From Hyalangium gracile (lineage in GTDB: Bacteria > Myxococcota > Myxococcia > Myxococcales > Myxococcaceae), in NCBI RefSeq assembly GCF_020103725.1, contig NZ_JAHXBG010000012.1, forward strand, positions 1-64,000: 64,000 nt of DNA, in the 5' to 3' direction. Below, in pieces: positions 44,201-56,200 of the stretch. The first letter of the stretch is position 1, and each line of letters begins with the position of its first letter. The translations under genes and the position numbers were made by a program. The notes beneath the pieces are model-generated. The model searched no databases. It was not told the DNA's origin and saw only the letters and a program-made list of their open reading frames with translations.

Positions 44201-47200
44201 CTTCACGGGGACCGTGACGTTCCAGTACACGGTGTCGGACGGCAACGGCGGCACGGCGACGGGCACGGTGACGGTGGTGGTGGAGCAGGTGAACGCGCCG
44301 CCCAACGCTGTGGACGACACCTTCACGGTGGCCGAGGACAGCTCGGTCACGACGTTCGACGTGCTGGCCAACGACTCGATCGCCCCGGACACGGGCGAGA
44401 CGCTGACCGTCACCGCGGCGACCCAGCCGGCCACGGGCGGCACGGTGACCTTCAACACCTCCAACGTGCGCTTCACCCCGACGGCCAACTTCAACGGGAC
44501 GGCGACGTTCCAGTACACGGTGTCGGACGGCAACGGCGGCACCGACACGGCGACGGTGACGGTGACGGTGACGCCGGTGAACGACCCGCCGGACGCGGTG
44601 AACGACACCTTCTCGGTGGCCGAGAGCAGCTCGAACAACCCGCTGGACGTGCTGCTCAACGACACCACGGCGCCGGACACGGGCGAGACGCTCACGGTGG
44701 CCTCCGTCACGCAGCCGGCCAGCGGCACGGTGACGCTCACCGGCGGGGTGGTGCGCTACACGCCGCCCGCGGGCTTCAACGGCACCGTGACGTTCACCTA
44801 CACGGTGTCCGACGGCAACAGCGGCACGGACACGGCGACGGTGGCGGTGACGGTGACGCCGGTGAACGATCCGCCGACGGCCAACAACGACAGCTTCGCG
44901 GTGGCCGAGGACAGCGGCGCCACGCCGCTCAACGTGCTGGCCAACGACAGCACGGCGCCGGACACCGGTGAGACGCTGACCATCACCTCCGTCACCCAGC
45001 CGGCCAACGGCACGGTGACGTTCGCGGCCTCCAACGTCACCTTCACGCCGGCCCCCAACTTCAACGGCACCACGACGTTCCAGTACACGGTGTCGGATGG
45101 CAACGGCGGCACGGCCACCGCCACGGTCACCGTCACGGTCGACCCGGTGAACGACCCGCCGACGGCCGTCAACGACGCGCTCACCGTGGCCGAGGACAGC
45201 GGCGCCACGGTGGTGACCGTGCTGAGCAACGACTCGAGCACGCCGGACACGGGCGAGACGCTCACGGTGACGGCGGTGACCCAGCCGGCCAACGGCACGG
45301 TGACGCTCACCGCGGGCGTGGTGCGCTTCACGCCGGCCCCCAACTTCAACGGGACGACGACGTTCCAGTACACGGTGTCCGACGGCAACGGCGGCACGGC
45401 GACGGCCACGGTGACGGTGACGGTGACGCCGACGAACGATCCTCCCGACGCGCTGGACGATGCCTTCACGGTGGCCGAGGACAGCGGCGCCACGACGCTG
45501 GACGTGCTGGCCAACGACTCCATCAACGGGGACGTGGGCGAGACGCTCACGGTGACGGCGGTGACCCAGCCGGCCAACGGCACGGTGACGCTCACCGCGG
45601 GCGTGGTGCGCTACACGCCGCCCTCCAACTTCAGCGGCACCACGACGTTCACGTACACGATCTCGGATGGCAACAGCGGCACGGACACGGCGACCGTCAC
45701 GGTGACGGTGACGCCGGCGAACGATCCGCCCGACGCGGTGGACGACACGGCCACGGTGGCCGAGGACAGCGGCCCCACGGCGCTGGACGTGCTGACCAAC
45801 GACACCACGGCGCCGGACACCGGCGAGACGCTGGCCATCACCTCCACCACCCAGCCGCTCAACGGCTCGACGACGTTCACCTCCACCCAGGTGCGCTTCA
45901 CGCCGGCGGCCAACTTCTTCGGCACCACGACGTTCCAGTACACGGTGTCCGACGGCAACGGCGGCTCCGACACGGCGACCGTCACGGTGACGGTGACGCC
46001 GGTCAACGACGCGCCCTCGGCCAACGATGACACCTTCACGGTGGCGGAGGACAGCGGCGCCACGTCGCTCAACGTGCTGGCCAACGACTCGTTCGCGCCG
46101 GATGCGGCGGAGACGCTGACCATCTCCGCCATCGTGACCCAGCCGACGGGCGGGACGGTGACCAACACCCCCACGAGCGTGAGCTTCACGCCCGACGCCA
46201 ACTTCACCGGCACCACGACGTTCTCGTACCGGATCTCGGATGGGAATGGCGGCACCGACACGGCGACCGTCACGGTCACGGTCTCCCCGGTCAACGATCC
46301 GCCCGACGCGGTCAACGACGCCGTCACGGTGGCCGAGGACAGCAGCGCCACGGTCGTGAACGTGCTGGCCAATGACAGCACGGCGCCGGACACCGGCGAG
46401 ACGCTGACCATCACCTCCGTCACCCAGCCGGCCAACGGCACGGTGACGAACACGCCGACGAACGTGAGCTTCACGCCGGCGGCGAACTTCAACGGCACCA
46501 CGACGTTCCAGTACACGGTGTCGGACGGCAATGGTGGCTCCGACACGGCGACCGTCACGGTGACGGTGACGCCGGTGAACGACAACCCGACGGCCAACGC
46601 CGACACCTTCACGGTGGCCGAGAACAGCGGCCCCTCCCCGCTGGCCGTGCTGGCCAACGACACGGCCGTGCCGGACACGGGCGAGACGCTCACGGTGACG
46701 GGTGTCACCCAGCCGACCACGGGCGGCACGACGTCCTTCTCGGCGGCGGGAGTGACCTTCACCCCCACGCCTGGCTTCGTGGGGCTCGCGACGTTCCAGT
46801 ACACGATCTCCGATGGCAACGGCGGCACGGCGACGGCCACCGTCACGGTGAACGTCAGCAACTCGAACGATCCGCCGACGGCCAACGACGACGCCTTCAC
46901 GGTGGCCGAGGACAGCGGCCCCACGCCGATGAGCGTGCTGGCCAACGACACGACGCTGCCGGACACCAGCGAGACGCTGACGATCGTCTCCGTCACCCAG
47001 CCGGCCAGCGGCACGGTGACCTTCACGGCCACCGAGCTCACCTTCACGCCCGCGCTCAACTTCAACGGCACCGTGACGTTCTCGTACACGGTGGACGACG
47101 GCAACGGCGCGACGGACACGGCGCAGGTGACGGTGACGGTGACGCCGGTCAACGATCCGCCCACGGCCGGCAATGACGCCTTCACGGTGGGCGAGGACAG

Positions 47201-50200
47201 CGCCGCCACGGTGTTCAACGTGCTGGCCAACGACTCGACGGCGCCCGAGCTGTCCGAGACGCTGACGATCGCCTCCACCACCCAGCCGGCCAACGGCACG
47301 GTGACGAGCACGCCCACGAGCGTGAGCTTCACGCCGGCGCCCAACTTCAGTGGCACCACGTCGTTCCAGTACACGGTGGACGACGGCAACGGCGGCACGG
47401 CGACGGCCACCGTCACGGTGACGGTGACGCCGGTGAACGACCCGCCGGACGCGGTGAACGACACCTTCGTGGTGCAGGAGAACAGCTCGGACACCCCGCT
47501 GGACGTGCTGGCCAACGACACGACGACGCCGGACACGGGCGAGACGCTCACGGTGGCCTCCGTCACGCAGCCGGCCAGCGGCACGGTGACGCTCACCGGT
47601 GGAGTGGTGCGCTACACGCCGCCCGCGGGCTTCAACGGCACCGTGACGTTCACCTACGAGGTGTCGGACGGCAATGGTGGCTTCGACACGGCGACGGTGG
47701 TGGTGACGGTGACGGCGGTGAACGATCCGCCGACGGCCGCGGACGACAGCTTCACGGTGGCCGAGGACAGCCAGGACAACGCGCTGGACGTGCTGGCCAA
47801 CGACACCACGGCGCCCGACACGGGTGAGACGTTGACCATCACCGCCGTGACGCAGCCGGCCAGCGGCACGGTGAGCTTCACGGCCTCCGGCGTGAGCTTC
47901 ACGCCCGTGGCGGACTTCAACGGCACCGTGACGTTCCAGTACACGGTGTCGGATGGCAACGGCGGCACGGACACGGCGACCGTCACGGTGACGGTGACGC
48001 CGGCGAACGATGCGCCCACGGCCGTGGACGACAGCTTCACGGTGGCAGAGGACAGCGGCGCCACGGTGTTCGACGTGCTGGCCAACGACTCGTTCGCTCC
48101 GGACACGGGCGAGACGCTGACGATCACCTCGGTGACGCAGCCCGCGGCCGGCGCGGTGACCTTCACCGCGTCCAACATCAGCTTCACGCCGGCGCCGAAC
48201 TTCAACGGCACCACGTCGTTCACGTACCGGCTCCTCGACGGCAACGGGGGCTCCGACTCGGCGACGGTGACGGTGACGGTGACGCCCGCGAACGATGCGC
48301 CCACGGCGAACGACGACGGCTTCATCGTCGCCGAGGACAGCGGTGCCTCGGAGCTGGACGTGCTCTTCAACGACAGCTCGGCGCCGGACGACAGTGAGAC
48401 GCTCACGGTGACGTCGGTGACGCAGGCGCTCGAGGGCACGGTGACGCTCACCGGCGGGGTGGTGCGCTTCACGCCGGCGCCCAACTTCTTCGGCACCACG
48501 TCGTTCACCTACACGGTGTCCGACGGCAATGGCGGCACCGACACGGCGACGGTGGTGATGACGGTGACGCCGGTGAACGACAACCCGACGGCCAACAACG
48601 ACAGCTTCCTGGTGGCCAAGGACAGCCCGGCCCAGGCGCTGGACGTGCTGGTCAACGACTCGGCCGTGCCGGACGTGGGCGAGACGCTCGTCATCACCTC
48701 GGTGACGCAGCCGGCCAGCGGCGGCACGGTGAGCTTCACGGGCTCCAGCGTCAGCTTCACGCCGACGGCCGGCTTCGAGGGCATCGTGACGTTCACGTAC
48801 ACGATCTCCGACGGCAACGGCGGCTCGGCGTCCGCGACGGTGACGGTCAACGTCGGCAGCGCGAACCGCCCGCCGACGGCCAACGACGACAGCTACACGG
48901 TGGCCGAGGACAGCGGCGACACGGTGCTGGATGTGCTGGCCAACGACAGCACGGCGCCGGACACGGGCGAGACGCTCACGGTGACGGCCGTCACGCAGCC
49001 GGCCAGCGGCACGGTGACGGTGTCTCCGGCCAGCGTCACCTTCAGGCCCGCGGCCAACTTCAACGGCACCGTGAGCTTCTCCTACACGGTCTCGGATGGG
49101 AACGGCGGCTCCGACACGGCGACGGTGACGGTGGTGGTGACGCCGGTGAACGACAACCCGACGGCCACGGATGACAGCTTCACGGTGGCCGAGGACAGCG
49201 TCGCCACGGTGCTCGACGTGCTGACCAATGACAGGGCGGCGCCGGACACGGGCGAGACGCTCACGGTGACGGCCGTCACGCAGCCGACCAACGGCACGGT
49301 GACGCTCACCAGCGGGGTGGTGCGCTTCACGCCCGCGGCCAACTTCAGCGGCACCACGACGTTCCAGTACACGGTGTCGGACGGCAATGGCGGCACGGCG
49401 ACGGCGACCGTCACGGTGACGGTGACGCCGGCGAACGATGCGCCCACGGCCGTCAACGACGCCATCACGGTGGCCGAGGACAGCAGCGCCACCGTGGTGG
49501 ACGTGCTGGCCAACGACTCGTTCGCGCCGGATGTGGGCGAGACGCTGACGGTGGTGTCCGTCACCCAGCCGGCCAATGGCACGGCGACGCTCACCGGTGG
49601 GGTGGTGAGCTTCACGCCCGCGCCCGACTTCTTCGGCACGACGACGTTCCGGTACACGGTGTCGGACGGCAGCGGCGGCACGGCCACGGCCACCGTCACG
49701 GTGACGGTGACGCCGGTGAACGACAACCCGACGGCCAACGCCGACAGCTTCACGGTGGCGGTGGACAGCCCGGCCACTGCGCTGGACGTGCTGTTCAACG
49801 ACTCCAGCGCGCCGGACGTGGGTGAGACGCTCACGGTGACGGCCGTCACGCAGCCGGCCAATGGCACGGTGACGCTCACCGGCGGGGTGGTGCGCTTCGC
49901 TCCGGCCGCCGGCTTCTCCGGGACCACGACGTTCACCTACACGGTGTCCGACGGCAATGGCGGCACGGCCACGGGCACGGTCACCGTCACCGTCACGGGC
50001 AGCAACAGGCCTCCGACGGCGGTGGACGACGCCTTCACGGTGGCCGAGGACAGCGCCGCCACGTCGTTCGACGTGCTGGCCAACGACTCGTTCGCGCCGG
50101 ACGTGGGCGAGACGCTGACGGTGACGGCGGTGACGCAGACGACGGGCGGCTCGGTGACCTTCACGGCCTCCGAGGTGCGCTTCACGCCTGCGCCGAACTT

Positions 50201-53200
50201 CAACGGCACGACGACGTTCCGGTACACGGTGTCGGACGGCAACGGTGGCACGGCCACGGCGGCCGTCACGGTGACGGTGACGCCGGTGAACGACAACCCG
50301 ACGGCCGGCGACGACAGCTTCACGGTGGCCGAGGACAGCGGCGGCACGGTGTTCGACGTGCTGGCCAATGACTCGAGCGCGCCGGACACGGGCGAGACGC
50401 TGACGGTGACGGCGGTGACCCAGCCGACGGGCGGCTCGGTGACGCTCAGCGCGGGCGTGGTGCGCTTCACGCCGGCGGCCAACTTCAACGGCACCGCGAC
50501 GTTCCAGTACACGGTGTCGGATGGCAATGGCGGGACGAGCACGGCCACGGTGACGGTGGTGGTGACGCCGGTGAACGACCCGCCCAACGCGGTGGACGAC
50601 TTCACCTCGATGCCCGAGGACTACCCGCTCACGCTGGTGGGCGTGCAGGTCAACGACACCACGTCGCCGGACACGGGCGAGACGCTGACCATCACCGCGG
50701 TGACCCAGCCGGCCAACGGCACGGTGACGCTCACCAACGGCCTGGTCCGCTTCTCTCCGACGCCCAACTTCTTCGGCACCACGACGTTCACGTACACCAT
50801 CTCCGACGGCAACGGCGGCACGGACACGGCGACGGTGCACATGACGGTGACGCCGGTGAACGACCCGCCGACGGTCGTGGACGACAGCTTCCTGGTCGCG
50901 GTGAACAGCTCGGCCACGGAACTGGACGTGCTCATCAACGACACGTACCTGCCGGACGCGCCCGAGACGCTCACCCTCACGGCGGTGACGCAGCCGATCA
51001 ATGGCTCGGTGACGCTCATCGGCGGGGTGGTGCGCTTCACGCCGATGCCGGACTTCAGCGGCACCACGTCCTTCCAGTACACGGTGTCCGACGGCAATGG
51101 CGGCACGGCGACTGGCACGGTCACCGTGACGGTCTCCGGGACCAACAACCCGCCGGATGCGGTGGACGACACCTTCACGGTGGACGAGGACAGCAGCGCC
51201 ACGGTGCTCAACGTGCTGGCCAACGACACGACGACGCCGGACACGGGCGAGACGCTCACGGTGGTGTCCGTCACGCAGCCCGCCAACGGCGCGGTGACGC
51301 TCAACGCGGGCGTGGTGAGCTTCACGCCGGCGCCGAACTTCAACGGCACCACGACGTTCCAGTACACGGTGTCCGACGGTCGCGGTGGCACGAATGCCGG
51401 CCGCGTCACCGTCAACGTCACGCCGGTCAATGATCCTCCGGACGCGGTGGACGACAGCTTCGTGGTGGCGGTGAACAGCCCGGCCCGGGCGCTCGACGTG
51501 CTGTCCAACGACACGATTGCGCCGGACACGGGTGAGACGCTGACGGTGACGGCGGTGACTCAGCCGGCCAACGGCACGGTGACGCTCACGGGCGGCGTGG
51601 TGAGCTTCACGCCGGCCGCGGGCTTCACGGGTACCACGACGTTCACGTACACCGTCTCCGACGGCAACGGTGGCACGGACACGGCCACGGTGACGGTGAC
51701 GATCGCCGGGGCCAATCCTCCGCCGACGGCCAACGACGACAGCTTCGCGGTGGCGAAGAACAGCCCGGCCCAGGTGCTCAACGTGCTGGCCAACGACACC
51801 ACGGCGCCGGACACGGGTGAGACGCTGACGGTCATTGCGGTGACCCAGCCGGCCATCGGCGGCACGGTGACGCTCTCGGGTGGGGTGGTGAGCTTCACGC
51901 CCGCGACGGACTTCCTGGGTACGACGGTGTTCACGTACACCATCTCCGACGGCAACGGCGGCACGGACACCGCCACGGTGACGATCACGGTCGGCGAGCC
52001 GAACAACCCGCCGAACGCGGTGGACGACACCTTCACGGTGGACGAGGACAGCGGGCCGACGACGCTCACCGTGCTGGCCAACGACACGACGGCGCCGGAC
52101 ACGGGCGAGACGCTCACGGTGACGGCGGTGACCCAGCCGCTCAACGGCCTGGTGACGCTCACCGGCGGCGTGGTGCGGTTCTCGCCGGCGGCCAACTTCA
52201 ACGGCACCACGACGTTCCAGTACACGGTGTCCGACGGTCGCGGTGGCAACGACACGGCGACGGTGACCGTGACGGTGACGCCGGTGAACGATCCTCCGGA
52301 CGCGGTGAACGACACGTACACGGTGCTCGCGGACGGCGGAGCCCAGGTGCTCAACGTGCTGCTCAACGACACGTTCGCGCCGGACACGGGCGAGACGCTG
52401 ACGGTGACGGCGGTGACGCAGCCGGCCACGGGCGGCACGGTGACGCTCACCGGCGGCGTGGTGAGCTTCACGCCGGCCGCGGGCTACACGGGCACCACGA
52501 CGTTCACGTACACCCTCTCCGACGGCAACGGCGGCACGGACACGGCCACGGTGACCGTGAACGTGAGCAACACGGCGAACAACCCGCCGAACGCGGTGGA
52601 CGACACCTTCACGGTGGATGAGGACAGCAGCGGCAACATCCTGGCCGTGCTGGCCAACGACACGTTCGCGCCGGACACGGGCGAGACGCTGACGGTGATC
52701 TCGGTGACCCAGCCGGCCACGGGCGGCTCGGTGACGCTCAACGCGGGCGTGGTGCGGTTCACGCCCACGGCCGACTTCAACGGCACCGTGACGTTCCAGT
52801 ACACGATCTCCGACGGCAACGGCGGCGACGACACGGCCACGGTGACCGTGACGGTGGCGCCGGTGAACGATCAGCCCAACGCGGTGAACGACACGTACAC
52901 GGTGCTCAGGGACAGCGGGGCGACGGTGCTGGACGTGCTGGCCAACGACACGTTCACGCCGGACACGAACGAGACGCTGACGGTGACGGCGGTGACCCAG
53001 CCGGCCAATGGCACGGTGGCGCTCGCCGGCGGCGTGGTGAGCTTCACGCCGGCGCCCAGCTTCTTCGGCACCACGACGTTCACGTACACCATCTCCGATG
53101 GTAACGGCGGCAGCGACACGGCCACGGTGACCGTGATCGTGAACGACACGCAGAACAACCCGCCGGATGCGGTGGCCGATACCTTCACGGTGGCCGAGGA

Positions 53201-56200
53201 CAGCGGGGCCACGGTGCTGGACGTGCTGGCCAACGACACGTTCGCTCCGGACACGGGCGAGACGCTGACGGTGGTGAACGTGACCCAGCCGGCCACGGGG
53301 GGCACGGTGACGCTCGACGCGGCGGGCGTGGTGAGCTTCACCCCGGCGCTCAACTTCTTCGGCACCGTGACGTTCGACTACATCATCTCCGACGGCCGTG
53401 GCGGTAACGACACGGCGACGGTGACGGTGACGGTGACGCCGGTGAACGACGACCCGACGGCCAACGATGACACCTTCACGGTCCTCACCGACAGCTCGGC
53501 GAATGTGCTCGACGTACTGCTCAACGACACGATCGCGCCGGACACGGGCGAGACGCTGATGATCACCTCCACCACCCAGCCGGCCAGTGGCACGGTGACC
53601 CATACGAGCACGAACGTCAGCTTCACGCCGGCGGCGGGCTTCACCGGCACCGTGACGTTCGACTACACCATCTCGGACGGCAACGGTGGCAGCGACACGG
53701 CCACGGTGACCGTGATCGTCAGCGACACGCCGAACAACCCGCCGGATGCGGTGGCCGACACCTTCACAGTGGCCGAGGACAGCGGGGCCACGGTGCTGGA
53801 CGTGCTGGCCAACGACAGCACCGAGCCGGACACGGGCGAGACGCTGTCGGTGGTGAACGTGACGCAGCCGACCAACGGCACGGTGACGCTCACCGGTGGC
53901 GTGGTGCGGTTCACGCCGGCGCCGAACTTCAACGGCACCACGACGTTCCAGTACACGGCCTCCGACGGCCGTGGTGGCACGGACACGGCGACGGTGACGG
54001 TGACGGTGACGCCGGTGAACGACGACCCGACGGCCAACGACGACACCTTCACGGTGCTCGCCAACAGCGGGGCCAACGTGCTCGACGTGCTCGTCAACGA
54101 CACGTTCACGCCGGACACGGGCGAGACGCTGACGGTGACGGCGGTGACGCAGCCGGCCACGGGCGGCACGGTGACGCTCACCGGCGGCGTGGTGAGCTTC
54201 ACGCCGGCCACGGACTTCATCGGCACCGCGACGTTCACGTACACCCTCTCCGACGGCAACGGTGGCAGCGACACGGCCACCGTGACCGTGAACGTGGGCG
54301 AGAACCCGAACAACCCGCCGGACGCGGTGGATGATGCCTTCACGGTCGTGGAGAACAGCGGGGCCACGGTGCTCAACGTGCTGGCCAATGACACGTCCGC
54401 TCCGGACGTGGGCGAGACGCTGACGGTCGTGGCGGTGACCCAGCCCGCGACGGGCGGCACGGTGACGCTCACGGGCGGCGTGGTGAGCTTCACGCCGGCC
54501 ACGGACTTCGCGGGCACCGCGACGTTCACGTACACCATCTCCGACGGCAGGGGTGGTAACGACACGGCCACGGTGACGGTCACCGTGACCAAGGCCCCGG
54601 ATGTCGACACCGACGGCGATGGCCTGACCGATGAGCAGGAGGCCGAGCTCGGCACCGACCCGAACGATCGCGACACCGACAACGGCGGCGTGGAGGACGG
54701 CGCCGAGGTCGCCGGCGGTACCAACCCGCTGGACGACACCGACGACTTCCTCGTCGGCGGCAGTGGCTGCGCCTCCACGGGCACCACCAGCCTGATGCCG
54801 CTGCTGCTGCTGCTCGGCCTGCCGCTGCTGCGGCGGCGCCATGCGGCGGTGGGCTCGCACCCGGCTTCTCGAGCCGGCGTGTGGGGCGTGCTGGCCGTCC
54901 TCGTGGCGGCTCCGGCGAAGGCCCAGTCCGACATCGTCACCAGCCCCACGTCCGAGAAGATCGACGTGCAGCAGTACAAGCCGGCCCCTGGTGCCTACGA
55001 CGTGCTGGGCCTCCACAGTCCGAGGGTAGCCCGGAACTTCGAGTGGAACCTGGGCGTGTCGGTCAACTACGCGAAGGACCCGCTCACCTTTCTCGACCCC
55101 CGCCAGGACAACAAGGCCGTCTACAAGCTGGTGGAGAGCCAGCTCACCGTGGACCTGATGGGTGCCATCGCCCTGTTCGACCGGTTCGAGCTGGGCCTGG
55201 CGCTGCCCATCACCTCGCAGACCTCCCAGTCGTCGCCAGAGGTGGCGCCGGCCTTCGAGGAAGGCGTGGGGAAGACCGGCCTCGGAGACCTGCGCGTGAT
55301 TCCCAAGGCGAGCCTGTACTCCTCGGGCGGTCTGAGCGTGGGCGCCGCGCTGCCCATCCACCTGCCCACCGGCGGGTCCACGGGCTTCCTCGGGGGCGGG
55401 TTCTCCGTCCGCCCGAGGGTGCTCGGTGAGTGGAGCAGCAGCGGGGGAGTTCGCGTGCTGGCCAACGTGGGCCTCAACCTCCGCTCCAAGCAACAGCTGC
55501 GCAACCTGGTCGTCTCCAACGAGCTGGCCTACGGCATCGGCGCGGAGGTGCCCTTCAGCGTGGCCGGCAGCGAGCTGTCCGCGGGCGGCACGCTGATGGG
55601 CGCGATGGGGCTCGGCGAGTCGGGCTCCGAGGAGAAGCCGATGGAGTTCCTGGCCACGCTGAAGTACCGCGTCTCGGAGGCCTTCTCGGCGCACCTGGGC
55701 GGTGGCCCGGGCATCGGGCAGGGCTACGGCACGCCGGGCTTCCGCGTGTTCGCGGGCATCGCCTACGCGCCGTCCGACCGCGGCACCGAGTCTCGGCCGA
55801 CGCCCGTGGCCACCCCCGCGCCGATCAAGCCCTCCAAGCCCGTGCCCGAGCAGCTGGTGGACACGGACGGGGACGGCCTGCCGGACGTGCAGGACCGCTG
55901 CCCGATCGCCGCCGAGGACAAGGACAGCTTCCAGGACGACGACGGCTGCCCGGACCCGGACAACGACAACGACACCCTGGCGGACGCCAGCGACAAGTGC
56001 CCCAACGAGCCGGAGACGAAGAACGCCTTCGAGGACGAGGACGGCTGCCCGGACCAGGCGCCGCCGCCGCCGCCCGTGGACACCGACGGAGACCTCCTCA
56101 CGGACGACAAGGACCGCTGCCCACAGGAGGCCGAGGACAAGGACGGCTTCCAGGACGAGGACGGCTGCCCGGACCCGGACAACGACCGGGACGGCGTGGC

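Noticed and set aside
42302-54595. CRISPR or non-coding satellite array
   Set aside because: The period is about 286 bp, in frame, and every unit encodes an Ig-like domain; there are no short spacers.
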